64,000 nt of DNA from Rhea pennata (Eukaryota > Chordata > Aves > Rheiformes > Rheidae). Below the pieces are notes generated by a model. The model did not search any database. It saw only the letters and a program-made list of their open reading frames with translations, and had not been told where the DNA came from. The DNA is taken from assembly GCF_028389875.1 (NCBI RefSeq), contig NC_084663.1:99065190-99129189 (forward strand). Reading direction: 5' to 3'. Below are positions 41,031-54,852 of this stretch, one piece after another. How positions within the stretch are numbered: position 1 is the first letter of the stretch; each line of letters opens with the position of its first letter. The translations under genes were made by a program, and so were the position numbers.

Positions 41031-44000
41031 AGTAGGGATGCACTCAGCAGACATAAAGAGCTGCATACATCCTAGCGGTTAGAATTATCCTTATATTCAG
41101 CAATCAATAAACTACAGGTAATGGAAAGCACTGAGACTGCATGACATGGAGAGCAAAGAAAATATGAAGTAAACATGAACTTCATTTCATGAAGGGAGGA
41201 AGAGAAGTACAAGAGCTTTGAACATATATTGGAGGGTATCGCGTAAACAAGTGGGGTTTTTTTTTATTTATTTTTGAGTGGGAGATCATGATTATCTCCC
41301 CTGTTAGGTATTGGGGTCTCTGATGCTCAGGGGATGGTTTCCCCCACAAGTGAAGAATTACTCCTCACTTCAGGCTGCAGCCTCCTTATAGTTCAAAAGC
41401 CACCATGAGTTGAGGTATGTCCCCTCACACATTGCTGGCTGTAACTTGGATTGGAAAACTATTCGAGCTTAAAAAAAAAATGTATTTTTGTGAGAAAGTA
41501 TTTTAAATATCACACTGCCTCCACGTCAAGCAGCTGCACCAGGGAAAGCACCATACTAGGTGGACCAGAAACACCTTAAACGTTGCCTCCCCAGTGCTTC
41601 AGTTTTTCCTACTTGTAGAACTCACATAAATGAAATTTATCTGCCTTCATGAAGGTTTTTAGGACCATGACCCACCTCATTACAGAAAATTGTTCAGTAA
41701 TTTCTTTTTAACAGTAAGGTAGCATCTAATGGCCTTCTGAAAGTGTCACATATAGGTGTGTGAGTGATGAAGAGGGTAAGTAAAAGTTGCATATGTGAGT
41801 GTGGAAATGAAGCTTAACCCATTTATTATGATAGTGGAAAGAAAATGCAACAAATAGAAAGTCAATATAAAGTTCAATCTGCTCAATTAAAGCTAGAACT
41901 TGAGGACTATTAAGCTAACTGAACATGATGTATTTTAAATAAAAATGATGAGGGTGAACTGCAGGAAGACACTTTGGTCTTCAGTAAATTCCCCTGTAGT
42001 GTCGCTTTGCAACATACCTCAACTGCCACACACATATATACCTTAGCAAGGGCGTTGGGAAAATCTGCTGCCAGCTGTAACAGGAGCCAGCAGGCTCTTC
42101 CTTTCCACGTTTGACCTGGCCTCGTGGGATGTTCTCACTGCAGGCACAGCCAGATCAGATAAAGACAACTTGTTTTTCTAACTGCTTGGGCCAAAACAGC
42201 CCCACCAGGAAGGAAGGACGGGGGTTCAGTATATCAGTGTATTATTTCCAAGCATGCAGCTGATATTGCAGTTGGCTCTGGCTGCATTGTCCGAGTTTGC
42301 TGACTCAGTTTCTCTTTTATGTAGAGCCCACAGAGGGGCTAATAATACTCACTTATCAGCAATGGTTTTGAACAGCTTAGACATTAATAGGATCAGTGAC
42401 ACAGAAACATAAATGCTGATACTTAATGACTACATAAACTACTAAGGCAAATAGTCTGTGGCACCTTTACTTTTATGATGCTCTCCAAATACACCAGAAG
42501 AGGAACCAACAGTTTTGTCTGCACACATGTTCTGGGCACAAAGTACCGTTAACAGGAAATCTATTTTTTCCCTCTCTATAAAGCTTTCTAGTCTCCAGAA
42601 AAGGCAAGCTTTATAGGCACGAAGGCGGCAGAAGCAACTCTTGGGAAAACACGCACAAGCAGCCACCTCTTTCTCCCCTCCTCTTCCAACTATATTTAAC
42701 TATTTAAATTTCCCTGAGATTATTCCTCCCACCTAGTTCTCCAGAATAAAAGCACCACAGTTCTGTGACTAAACTTGAGCAATAGGAGCCCACAAGGTAA
42801 AGTTAAGAAAAAAACTAAGGTGTTAACTATTACAGTAGGGGGAAATCACAGGCTTGGGAGGAAAGTAACTTTTCTGCTCTCATCTTCCAGTGTTCGTGTG
42901 CAGCATAGTGCATGAAGCTGTGACATTCAAGTAAAGAGATAATGTCATTTATCAGAAGCAGAAATAAATTTGTCTGTAGTCCTACTGGATTTATAAAAGT
43001 TATTAGAGGTGACCTTTCTCCCTAATGAAATTTCTGTCAAATGGCTCACTTTGGTAGAAATGTTACTCCCTTATTCGGCAGGAGTGATTTCTATGCTCTG
43101 GTGAGTCACTGCTCTTCAGACCTCATGGCAAGGCTGAGGCTTAGGTCTACACCTATTGGTGTTCAGAAATGCTGGAGCAGGTTGCTGCTCTGCTCCGAGG
43201 AGCTGCGGGGCCAAGCTCGCCTGGAGAAGTGAGAGGCAGCTTTGGAGGGAAGGGGCAGGTGCTGCCGGGCACATGGCTTTTGTGGGCTAAAGCAGCACTG
43301 CCTGCCTGAGACAGACCGCCAAGCACTGGGCACAGCAAAACCAAATTTTAGAAAAGGGTTTGCAGTTATCACCTTGTCAATAAAGATGTGCGGTGGAAGA
43401 AAGCTTCTGTGTTTGTGCAATCAGCTAGATGTATTGCTTCTCTCTTTTCTTGCTAAGGCCTTCAAAATAGAAGGAAAAAATACACAGGGATTACTTTGAG
43501 GAGCAGGTTTCAATCAGTGTCATGATGAGTCAACATTTCATACTAAGCTTTTTGTATTTAGCTCCCACACATAATACATACGTAAAGATAATTTTGCCAC
43601 TTCCAGTTCCTTCCTACATGCAAACCAGTAGACATTGTTTTGACCATATCCTTTAAGACTTGCAGCAGTGCCCCTTTCTGCGTGAGAAGCCTTAACATCC
43701 CCAGCATCATCAAGCACCTGACCATCTCTCTGGGTTTGGCTGCTGGTAAAAAGGGGACAAAAGCACTTCCCAAACTTTCCTGAAAATTGCAATATAAGTA
43801 CAGGGCTGGCTTTAAAGTGCTTGGATACCATGGCAACATTGGCTCTCTAAGTGAATAGAGCACCTTTCAATGCAAGGGGAAAAATCAATACTTAAAGTAT
43901 TGGTTCAGAAGGCTTAGGTGGGGTATCAAAGGAAATTGTGTAAACACAAGGAGTGATAGCTGTCTCCTGATATCCCCTGAAGAAGCCCTTTGCCCCAATT

Positions 44001-44896
44001 TTCCATGACCCTTCAGAAAAAAATCGAATTGAACAACATTGTGCCATGTGTGGTGATGATATTAAATCCAGGCAGAATCACTTAGATTCCCCCTACCTTA
44101 CAGGGGAATTGGGGAGGATCAGGTACAGCTGGGTCCCCAGACAAGCTGCAGCTGAGGAAAGCTTTGCTGCTGAAATGCTGGAGTTTGAGCTACACCCAGG
44201 TGGATTTATTTGCTAGATTGCATGAAGGTACTCCAGTGAAAGATTTAGGCCTTGCCTTAGGAAGGATAAGGTGAGGTAAATAATATTTAAGTTAATGTGT
44301 ATAGCCTGAAGTTACACAGAGCTCAGAGCTTTCACTCTGAGACAGGGTCTCTGGAGTGGCTCCGCACTGGCAGGAGCTGCTGGGAGAGCAGCAAAGCAGC
44401 TATTAATGCTTCCTGGTTTCTTGGCTGTTGTCAAGCTTATTTTGTTGCTGGATGTTGATGGAGTAGTTGTTAACTGGGAGCAGTGTGGCTGCTGCTGCAA
44501 GTTAGCTGTGTAGGAGTGAGAAGGTGTGAGCTGCCTGTCTCCTGAGTGTGCCTAGTCCTTGCAGGAACTGCTGCGAGGCAGAAAACAGCCAGCTCACTCA
44601 GGAAGGTCTTGCAGCTAAGATGTACCAACTGCTACCATGAAGATCAATATAATGGCTTTTAAGGAATGGATTTGCAGTTTTGAAGTCCCAGAAATTATGT
44701 TTCAGGCTGCTATGCATTTAATTTAGTTTTTTAAATGTTTATATCAAAGACCTTTATTTTCTTTTTATTTTCCTATTTTCTTTCAGGATTTCTGGCTGTA
44801 ACTAACAAGCATTTCCACCTAGGGGTTAAAAAGAGACCTGCTGCAATCATAGCATATACTTTGAAAGAGTGCTAGTTAGCCGTGGAGGTCTTGCTT

Positions 44897-44922
44897 AAAA
44901 AAAAAAAAAAAAAAAAAAAAAA
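44897..44922. repeat. A26 homopolymer
   Basis: Twenty-six A residues lie in intergenic DNA. I looked upstream for a retroposed gene and saw none, and no obvious target-site duplication flanks the tract. Confidence 0.9.
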
Positions 44923-45039
44923 TTCTTTTTCTTTTCTGGCTGTGAAATGTTTAATTATGTTAATTTTTCCTGCAGAAGTATTCCTGTAGTGTGAGCTGGC
45001 TTGTGAGGTGCCAAACAGTGAATGGAACAGATATGATTT

Positions 45040-45056
45040 TGTGTGTGTGTGTGTGT
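45040..45056. repeat. (TG)n microsatellite
   Basis: A short dinucleotide repeat (eight GT units plus a leading T) lies in intergenic DNA. Confidence 0.9.
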
Positions 45057-46240
45057 CAATAAGTCAGGTTATTGCTGTATCTCTTCTGTGAATGAAGAGA
45101 AATGTTACGTGAAAGTGATTGTTGTGATAGGCTTCTATGTTATCTGGATGTGAAACTCCTGTTACCTGCTGAATTGAAGTAAGCATAAAACAGTAGTGCA
45201 TTTATAGAATTTCTCCTTTTTTTCTATTATTCTTTTATATTTTTTAACTTGGTATAGGATGAGGTTCAAAAATTAATATTTACAACCAGATTCAGCAGAC
45301 TCTGTATTATGTAAAAGTGAACTGATGAATGACTAAAATGGAAAACTGAAGGTGTGCAGAACATTAATAAACATCTAACTGTTTTGTGTTGTTTGCTCTT
45401 TAAATGTGACTTCTGAAACAAAAGGCAACCCATAGTACTGCAGTGTTACTGAAGGAGACGGCATGTGTGAACCTCACTCTGGCAGAATATGTTCTGTATT
45501 TTAAAACGTCTGCCTCTGTGTAATATGATGAGTCCCTCAAGAGCTAACTTCTGCAGTTGCTCTGTGAATTACACTCCCACTGGAGACAAGGGCATGCAGG
45601 CAAACTGGATTATTAGATGGAGATAAATGGGCCCAGGGAGCACTTAATTGAAAGAGTGATGATGCTCATGTCCTTCAACTAAGTACAAAAGCTGTCTCTT
45701 ATAAAAGCTGGAGGTATGGAGGAAGGAGATTTTAGTTCAGAGCACGGTCTGTTTTCTGCAAGAAGTTGTGTGCTAGCTATTACAAAATGAATCACAAGCT
45801 AAAAGGAATCTTCAATTTTGAAAGCAGTAAATTTCAGAAAATAATAACTGCTTGATAGTTTGTCTGAAATAAAAGGAGTGATTTAGTTTTCCTTTTAGGG
45901 AAAAAATCTTAAAACTATATGATAGTTTAGTCCATGCTCTAGGCATAACACGCATGATTAAGGCCAGTTGAAAACAGTCAGATACTTTAAATTTCAAAGC
46001 ATTTCCTTGCAGTGCTACTTTTTAGAATAAGGGAATCTGAAAGCAGAGGATGAAAACAGCTGCATTTCTTAGTTCACCTGCAATGTCAAGGTGAGATGCT
46101 CCAAACTAAACCCCGTGTGGACAGCAGAGTCTGCAGGGAACTGAACTGGTTATGACAGGCAATGGTTGCAGTGCGTTATAGCAGGCAGAGAAAACAGATG
46201 CTTTTTTTTCCCCCTTTTTTTCAGTTCCCAGGGTTTTTTT

Positions 46241-46259
46241 GTTGTTGTTGTTGTTGTTC
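46241..46259. repeat. (GTT)n microsatellite
   Basis: Six GTT units follow a T-run in intergenic DNA. Confidence 0.85.
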
Positions 46260-49201
46260 TTTGTTTAAGGTCAAAAAAAGGGAAGAGGGTGCCACCTAAT
46301 AGAGAAGAAAAAAAAATGTTAGCATTTCATACCTGCTACTTATACAAAGAAGCTGATAAAATAGCATTAGGCTCATCTTGTTAATCTAGTCAATTATGTT
46401 TTATCTTTGCCTGTTTTATAGATGCAGTGAGGTTTTATGTTAAAATGCAAATCAGAAAGTAAATGAATTAAAGAGCAGATGATTAAAAGTTGTCTTTCCA
46501 ATAAGCAGACTTGAAATAGCCTGTGAAATGAAGGGAAGGATGTGGCAGAAGAAGAAACATGTTTACAAAAAACCTTCCCCCAAACCTAGAGGGGAGGGAT
46601 TGCTCAGAACAAGAACCAGGTGCCCTATTAGAAAAGGAATGATCTCCTTCTCTCATGAGGAGGAGGAGAGGAATGACCTCTACAGATAGAAGCATAAAAT
46701 GATCAAACTTTGTCATTAATATCATTCTTCCTCTGTGACTTCTGATAAGAGGGCCTTGAGTTCTAGTTGCCCCTTGGTCAACAAACGTATGTTTTCAGTT
46801 AATATTGCTAATTTATGCCTATACTTAGCCAGTGAAGGTGAAAGTTCCCTCATCTTGACTGGGAATGAGGGAAGGCAGATCTTTATTCGTGTTAGAGGGA
46901 AGCTGTTCGTAGCAGAGACCGGTAACATAGATTACTTAGAGAACTGGCATTTGTTTGTTTACTTGGCTGTCTAAAAATAAGATTGAATGCACATTAGAGC
47001 AAATGTGCTCTTTCCGGACCTTCACCTCTGGACAGGCAAAGCTGCATCTCTGGGAGAAGCTGTTTCTGTTTCCGGTAGGTGCTACCGATCTGAAGAAACG
47101 AAGGATAGTTTTCCTGTTCAAGTCTTTCTATTTTGAGATTTACCAATGGACAAGTGTCCATCAATCAAAATGAAGCCTAGGACTCCAAAAGGACAGGAAA
47201 TCTTTCTGAAACTATATTTTGCTCTTTGGAGTGAAGAAAACTAGCTCCAAAAATAACTCTCTACAGAACATTACTTACGAGCTGAGGCGCTTGTACCTAT
47301 ATTGTGTCCTTTGAGATAAAGGCTGTGGCTAAGGCTGCTTGCTCAGTGCTGCAATGAATCATACTTCCTCCCTTGGGGTTCACGACAAATGCAAGGTGCC
47401 TTCTGAGACTTAATGTGGTGATTGGCCATCCTCTAAAAGGGAATTTGGTCCATTGAATTTTGAATAGGAGACTAGCAGTGTAATCAGTTCAGCGTAAGTG
47501 TGTGAGTACAGTGCAGCCCTTACATCTGCCTCCCACTAGTGGTTCTGGGGAAGAAACACTAACAGCCCTGCTTGTTGCTTGCAAGACTAAGGGCCAAGAT
47601 ATTGTGAGGCTGCACAAGGTCCTAAGCTATACAATGAGGGGTGCAGGCTGTCTATGTGAATAGGCATGTTTTGTCTTGGGTTGCTATATGGCCATGACAG
47701 TAAAAACAGGGTGAGTAAAAGGAAAGTGGTTCTGCTAGGATCTCTGATGAGGCAAAAGGTAGGAAGATGCCTGGTAGACATGGATATTGAGAGCCTCCTG
47801 CGTCTGAAGGTCAACATCAGAGAAGCTTAGCTTCAGTCTGTTGCAAGGTAGGGAGAAGAGTTTTGGTATATTCTGATAACACTGAATGCCAAGTATGTAG
47901 TATCATGATGTAATGTAGCATGTAGAGGCAGATAGGGGAGAAACAAATATATGTTACACGGATCACAGCAACGATTTTTGTATTTAGACTTCCTTTTTTA
48001 TTTCCATCAATCTAGATCCTCTTATATTCCGCCTGTTACCGCACTGCCCTCAACCCAAGAGCTCAAGCAGATGCTCAGGCTGATGAGGTTTCAGAATCCC
48101 TGCTGAAGATTACTGCTCCTACAGCTGAGATAGTTGCCTACGAGTACTCAGAAATGTTAAGATCATGGAACTGCCATGATCTAGTTAGCACATTGGAGGC
48201 ATCTCTGAAAAACATTTGAACTAGCAACCATGCAATTCAGTGAACAGGAATCATTGCAATTCTTCATCAGTTGTATTCATGGTTAACAACTACCACTAGT
48301 GGGTCATCTTGACTGGTATGTGTGTGTATTTTTAAGATTTTATTTTCTTTGTAAGTCATCTAGTTGTGCTAGCAGCCTCTGAAGTCAGGAGGGTTGTTTG
48401 TTTGAGTGAAAATCGTGCTATTATCATAGCTCTTTAATTCAAATACTAACTACTTTTTTAACCTTTTCCTTGTTAAATTAACTAGACTAGCCCCCAGTGT
48501 TCTTCACTGTTATGTACATTTTCCACTCACTGAATTAACCTCCGTATGCCTTTTGGGAATTCCATTGCTTATCAAACTCTGTGGACAAGAGATGAGGCCC
48601 CTGTGTGACTTCTAGGGAGTGGTATGTGGAGTTGCTTCACTATGCTTGACTGAGGAAAACAAATGAGGTTCCAAGTTCACCAAACCAAATGAAACAGCTT
48701 CTTGAAAACTTGGAAGTGCAAATAATGTAATTGTTTTATAATGTTTCATGTACTTGCTTTAAAAACAAAACAATAAGTTAAGTTTGTTCTGTCCTTCAAA
48801 GGATTAAAGCTGTATATGCTTGCTGTAGTCTGTTACTCTATGGATGGTAACATAACAGGGCACCAAGACCTGAAACAGTGGGGAGAAAATTTGCTGTGGT
48901 TCTGCACAGCAAATAACCTCATCGGGACAGTCTGCACTGAGTTTAAAGCTCCTGAGGCTTTTGCTCTGGTTTAGCCTTTTGTAATGCCACCACATAAATG
49001 CCCTGAAAACCCTTCCAAAGCCTTTTAGGTGGAAATGATGAAGCCAGAAAAGCTCCATTTTTTTCCAGGCTTTTTCATTCTGTCCTTCTACTTAGAAAAT
49101 AATCAGATAAATAAAAATGAGGTTAACAGTCAAGACTGAAAGCAAGAGGCATGGGTAGACTTTTGGAAGACAGAAGGAGATAAAGAATTAAGCTTCTAGA
49201 G

Positions 49202-49230
49202 TTTTTTTTGTTTGTTTGTTTGTTTTGTTT
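49202..49230. repeat. (GTTT)n repeat
   Basis: Tandem GTTT units after a T-run, in intergenic DNA. Confidence 0.8.
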
Positions 49231-52200
49231 TCTCTTCTCCAGGGCATGAAAGGCATTTTCTGTTTAATTACAAGGAAAATGCAGCTATGGAAAGGCATGA
49301 TAGGTAAATTAGGCTGATATTTTACAGGGAAACTTCCACTTTAACTGTGGCAAATGCCTAGGCTAGGCTGACATGATGGCTGTGGAGGCCTTGGCATAGT
49401 GTTCACTGGGGAGATGCTGAAGCCCTGAGCATGCAACCAGTATGTCTTCAGTTCACTTGTATTAAACAGTAGCTTTTCAGCTGTACATCTGCTATGGCAC
49501 CTCACTACTCTGAAAATATGGGAAGAGTGGTGTTTTTTGTTTGCCTTCCACACAGCAAATAAGGATTATCATTATCAGTAAGGATTTTATGATATTGAAT
49601 GGGGTATCTGTTAATCATAGTAGCTTCTTTGGGTGTTAGTCTTGCAGGCCAGTGGTTTTGACATTATTTGTATATTGAAGCCTTAAGGAACTTGAATAAC
49701 TATTCATTGTTCACTTTCAACAGGTGATGGATCAGGGCATGAATTAGGATGTGATTTGCAAGGAAGAATGTACACGTGTTCACCAGTGAGTGAGATGTGC
49801 TTTGACTTGGCTTGTCAAACCCCACTTAGGACTGACCTATACAAATTCACAGAAATGAGCGCTCTAATAGGTGGGAATTTGCATATCTGCACACCTCATC
49901 ACCTGAAAAACTACAAATACGTTTGGTAGACTAAATGTTGCCATGACTTGACTGCCATGATTTGACTTCTGTGGGGAGTACTAGCTCTGTTTTTAGCTTC
50001 AGGGCTAGCTTTTGTTGTTGTTGAAACTTTTTTTTAAGTCAGGCTTTTTAGCACTGTGATTTTCTTACCAAACTGTGTGTGTTTTAGTACGGATGATTTG
50101 TGTATGCTGTGCCAGTGCCACTTGCCTTGCTCCCTGCTGTATACAGCTGTCCAATTTCATACGTGTAAGAGAGAAATCGAGAGTAAAATTAAGCACGTGA
50201 CCCCAACAGAGGACAAGCAGCGCAAAACCATTAACTGATATAATAGCTGGGCTTGTCTGTCTTTAAAATGCCACAGACTGATAAATGGATGTTGTGCCAA
50301 AAGATGTGCTCATTTAGCCTTTTTGCTTTAATTTTAGTTGATGAAATAACTAAGCTATGTTCTCGGACTGCACAGGCTAGGCAAAATAGCTCTATTAGTG
50401 CTCAGGGAAGCTGCTATACAAGGCAGTCAGCTGCTTCATTTCAGGTCATACACTCTGTCAACAACCGTTATGTCTCACATCTGAATCTTTGAAGAGAGTT
50501 CAATAGCCTTTAATGTCTAAGATGATTTTTGTCTGCTGAAAACTATTTTGTTACATGAAAGACCTCTAGTGCATAGTCAAGCATTGTCAAGGATGATAAA
50601 TTAAGAGCTCAAGGAGAAGTAAAATAAGTATGAGCACTGATTTGAAGCTGCAGTTCTAGATGACAAAGCAAGCAGCGTAGTATTCATTCAGTGGAGGAAG
50701 AGAGAGGTTTGAAACTGAAACAAAAGCTAGCAGTTCATTACTAATGAGTTACTATGGCAGCCAATCAATTGCTACCCACTTCCATGGTTTGATAAAAGCA
50801 TCATATCAACTTACAATTCCAACTTTCAAAATATTAACAAAATGGTTGTTCTGTACCAGATCTGTCTGCAATGATGGAAGAGATGTATTCCAAATATTAA
50901 TGACTAATCTGCATGTATTACAGATCTTTGCAGAATATTAATACCATAATGTTTATTCCTGGGGCATGTTTATCAATTCCCATTTTACAGATGGAGAAGT
51001 CGATGTCTATAGGTATTTGACCTTCTCCAGGTGCAAACTGAAGCTGAATTACAATTATCCCTGGCTTATTAAAAAGGGTAGCCAAAACTTTTTCTTCCCC
51101 AGTTGGAAGTGATCTTGACTGTAATTTGAGGAAATTATTCAAAGAACAACATGTGCAATTGTACAGAGTTAGTCTCTGTGTCAGTTCTGAAGACTGACTG
51201 GCTGATGTAGCTCTATGAGCTCTTCTCAAATGTTGTAAGTCATCAGTTAAACCCTTGTTTAGTCTTCAGAGTTGTAGCAAGACCTTTGTTTTTACAGAGA
51301 ACTCTGTGGGTTTTGATTAAAGAAAAGTACCTATAAACAATATGCAAGAAAATTCTTAGTTATCGAAAACAGGTTTTAGTAGAATTTACCTTATTTTGTA
51401 TAGACTCTTCTTCCGTCCATGCCTCTGTGCAGCTTGTTAGACATTGCTACTTAGCAAAGAGATCCTGAAATACAAGAAAACTGTCACTTCTAATGTTCAG
51501 CTTGAGAAAAATGACATGCTGATGTTTGTAGTTCTCTAGAGCACCATGATATGTTAGCGGGCTGATGCTGGTGAGTTGATTCTGGGCTCCTGTTAATTAA
51601 AGGAGTAAAGAAGCCTGTACCTCTGAACAAATCATAAAGACAATTTTGGTCAGTAGGAAAAAAATGATTTCTGTCAGGGAAAATTTTGTAGATGACAAGT
51701 TTAAGATAATTGCTGGTCTTCTATCTGTAGCCAATGGTGAAAGAGATTCATCTCCTATATACAGAGTGCTTCTTTCTCCATTGACTATTGACTGAGTCTA
51801 GAAAATGAGTTTGGATTTGTATGCCTAAATTCTAGACAGCTTGAGACAGGTAAGATGACTCCTACTCATTCTGGCAGAGCAGTAGGCTTATGCAGTGCAA
51901 GACAAGCACTTTATCTTCAAGAGCTGAATTGCTGGTATCCCAGCTTCTCCTATGGAATCCATATAAAACTTCTCAGCTGTGGCTTGAGGTTGTCATGCAG
52001 ATCTGCTGCCGAGCACTGCTGCAGTCTTCTCCTTCAGCAGTGACTTAGTGGGCTGGGGCCCACCAACCAAATTAAGGGAGCTGCCCCTAGTTGTGTGAAG
52101 TCTTGGGGAGAGGAATCTAAAAGCCAGGCTGCCAAACAAATGTGTGTGAGGAAGTCACAGCCACAGTCTCAGCTATTCCCTGAGAGAGAACGATGTGAGT

Positions 52201-52632
52201 AAAACAACATTCTTTGCAAACTGAGAAGGTGATGATTTGTGACAGTTGATTTTGGAGAAGTAGTAAAGCATGGGGAGTGGAATTGGTCTGGAAACCATAA
52301 TAAGGGCAAAATAATAGGATACTTCTGAAACTAATCAATTCATTATGTTTAATGTATGTATTATATTGAATCAAGTCAGAATAAGATAACAAAAGGGTTT
52401 TGATATGTGTTTTGATACGTGTTATTTGCAGGAGATAAAAGTGAAGCTGCTTAATAGCAGTTCATGCGTACAAAGTAATGGCTCCAAATCAAAAATCCTT
52501 TCAGGGTGTTCCACATGAAAGCATGTTTCTCCACAAAGTTCACAGAGTAATTGGCTCATCTGAAACCATTCAAGCTGCTGATCACTGTGTCCATAGGTGA
52601 AACCAAGAATTAGCCTATGGTTTGGGTTGGGA

Positions 52633-52657
52633 TTTTTTTTTTTTTTTTTTTTTTTTT
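52633..52657. repeat. T25 homopolymer
   Basis: Twenty-five T residues in intergenic DNA, followed by AGCC. No adjacent antisense retroposed sequence was recognised. Confidence 0.9.
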
Positions 52658-53262
52658 AGCCTTCAGACTTTGTTATACAGAAAATGTGCAGTTAATGAGA
52701 TATACAGGGGTCCACATACATATTTTCTTGTATTTTATTGAAAGGAAGTAACAAAGCTCACTTTCAAAAAAATTTTACTTTTAATGTGTTATTTCTTATT
52801 TCAGCTTGCCAGCTTTATTATTCACTTCACTTGGAAAGCGAATGCACTGGTCTTGAATAACCTCAAACCCTAATTTTGATTTTTTTTTTTTTGATTTTCT
52901 TTTTTTTTTAAGCAGATGAAGCAAGTACAAGATACTATAATATTCAATTAGACATGCTTAGGGATGAATTCTACCTTCTGCTTCACCTATTTCATATGTA
53001 CTTAAAATGTCCCTGATGTACATCAATGTAGAATGTGATCAACATAACATTACATATCTGAATTAAGGAATAAACTTCTACCTCAAATTTTCTGTGTAAT
53101 CTAGAGAGCATGGTATACAGGTTTATTACCAGATATAAAACCTTTTTAGCACTATGGCTTTTGACTTTTGTTGCTACTTTAACAAATACCATGGTTGTTA
53201 CTATCTTCTTGGGCAGAAATACGTGAGGTAAAATTGCTTAAAAGAAATGAAGTTTGGATATT

Positions 53263-53280
53263 CCCCCCCCCCCCCCCCCC
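53263..53280. repeat. C18 homopolymer
   Basis: Eighteen uninterrupted C residues occur in an otherwise AT-rich stretch. The length is likely to be polymorphic or uncertain in the assembly. The opposite strand is G18, able in principle to form a G-quadruplex. Confidence 0.95.
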
Positions 53281-54520
53281 GAGCATTGAAGACTCACTGA
53301 ATAAACAAAAAAATGACAAAGGGAAAGTACATTTTATGCACAATGCTGTATTAATTGGTTGGACAAACTTTTGAAATACTGTTTGTACAGTAGTAATTGC
53401 CTGTGCTCAGTTTTGAGGAAGACTTTTGGGAATTACATAAATACTTTAACACTCCCCCAGTAGTCCTGGTAAAATTATTTAATTAAAAGTAAATCTTAGC
53501 AAGGGGGAGTGAGAAGCAATTATATGTAGTAATATGGAATAAGTTGATGGATTTTCCTATGTTATGGAGCTTAATAATGGCAAGAGCTTAAGGTGTCACT
53601 TTATATGGGTAAAATACATCACAGTTCTAGCAGAAATAACAGCAAATGACCAATATTTGGCTTATGCCCTGAAGCACAAGACTGACACACAGACAAGAAA
53701 TTTCTTACTTTACAAGTATATTATGCAACTGTAGCATTTCTTGCGCTCTGTTTGAAGTCATCTATTGCTGGTTATACCTGCAGAGCGTAGGTCTTAGCTG
53801 AAGTTTGTCTGTTATAAGGTCTGACCATATCCCTCCTGTCCTGTACTTCTCCACTACTATGGCACTAAATTTTCTATGACTATTCACATAGGCTTAATAT
53901 CTCTCAAGGTAAATTCAGAGACTGTGTGTGTGTGCACGCACGCACTTTTTTTTTTCTTCTCAAAAAGATAGTATCTCCGCAGTGTGTTTCTGAACTTGAC
54001 CTAAGGAAGGCATTGAGATTGTTAATTGCTTAAAAGTAAAGGCAACTCTATAGTTAGCGTCCATCGGGGGAAGTACAGTTTTACATCCACTCTAAATATT
54101 TAATTACCAAAGAAGATAGGATGGGACTGTTATGACACAGCTGACTTCCTGCATCTGATTACAAAAAGGAGCATTTGTTGAGTTCCACTGTCTCAGTTTG
54201 AAGCATGCTCTATTTCAATAATATAATGTGTGTTGTGGAGCAGTTTCCTTCTAGGTTACAGTAAAATAACTAAATTGGGATGTTTAAAAGATACTTTAAA
54301 TAGTTCTGGAAAAGAGTTGGAATGCTTCCTTGTATGCAATAATTATCCATTACTTACAGCACCTTTACCTAATTTGCTTACTTTTTTTTTTAGTTGTATA
54401 ATTTTGCTCATGTATTTATTTTTTTACTCGCTACTTTTCTTGTTTGTGTTGATCAATCTTATTAAATTTCTCTGGTAAATAGTGGTTTTTTTTTTTAGCC
54501 CTGTGATTTGGTGCGTTAAC

Positions 54521-54570
54521 AAGCTGGAGTCAATTCCAGCTTAAAAAGACCATGAAAAGCCTTTTTCATG
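54521..54570 (+). promoter_or_regulatory. Two adjacent perfect hairpins before the TMPRSS7 start codon
   Basis: AAGCTGGA (54521-54528) pairs with TCCAGCTT (54535-54542) across a 6-base loop. CATGAAAA (54551-54558) pairs with TTTTCATG (54563-54570) across a 4-base loop. Both have eight-base-pair perfect arms and lie about 230-280 bases upstream of the start codon, in probable 5'UTR or promoter. Function is unknown. Confidence 0.5.
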
Positions 54571-54801
54571 CAGTCTGACTTTGAAACCTGAAGTTACTTG
54601 ATAACATCCTTCTAATATTCACAAACGAGTAACAGGGCAGATGAAATTACAATTGGAAACTCATCAAAGTAAATTGATGCCTCTCTCAGTCCTGAACATC
54701 ATTGCTGTTAACTGTCTTTGGAAAGAAGTGGTGGTAGTGCCTAGAAAAAGGTGCAGGGCTCTTTCTTATTTGGCATGAACAATAAAACAAATTGTGCTAG
54801 A

Positions 54802-54852
54802 ATGGATGAAAAAAATGACCGCTCAGCAGCTAAACCTGAAGATGAACTGAAT
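54802..54852 (+). CDS. TMPRSS7: TMPRSS7 exon 1 (cytoplasmic tail start)
   Basis: The 17 codons read MDEKNDRSAAKPEDELN and end in phase 0 at a canonical GTAAGT donor. The human protein starts MDKENSDVSAAPADLK, which supports both start and splice site. The start context is gctagaATGG, with a purine at -3 and G at +4. No CpG island is present. Confidence 0.85.

Larger units (their letters stand above)
37991..54801. other. TAGLN3-TMPRSS7 intergenic interval
   Basis: This is about 16.8 kb without a recognised gene. It holds homopolymer and microsatellite tracts: A26 at 44897-44922, (TG)n at 45040-45056, (GTT)n near 46241-46259, (GTTT)n near 49205-49230, T25 at 52633-52657 and C18 at 53263-53280. 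There is also an odd C-over-G segment at about 40440-41030. The first 350 bases after TAGLN3 are T- and A-rich with homeodomain-like TTAATTGATC motifs. The last 280 bases include the likely TMPRSS7 5'UTR and two hairpins. ORFs in this interval show no similarity I can name. Confidence 0.65.

Noticed and set aside
44700-44925. Processed pseudogene with A26 tail
   Set aside because: No coding similarity upstream of the A-run and no flanking target-site duplication that I could see.
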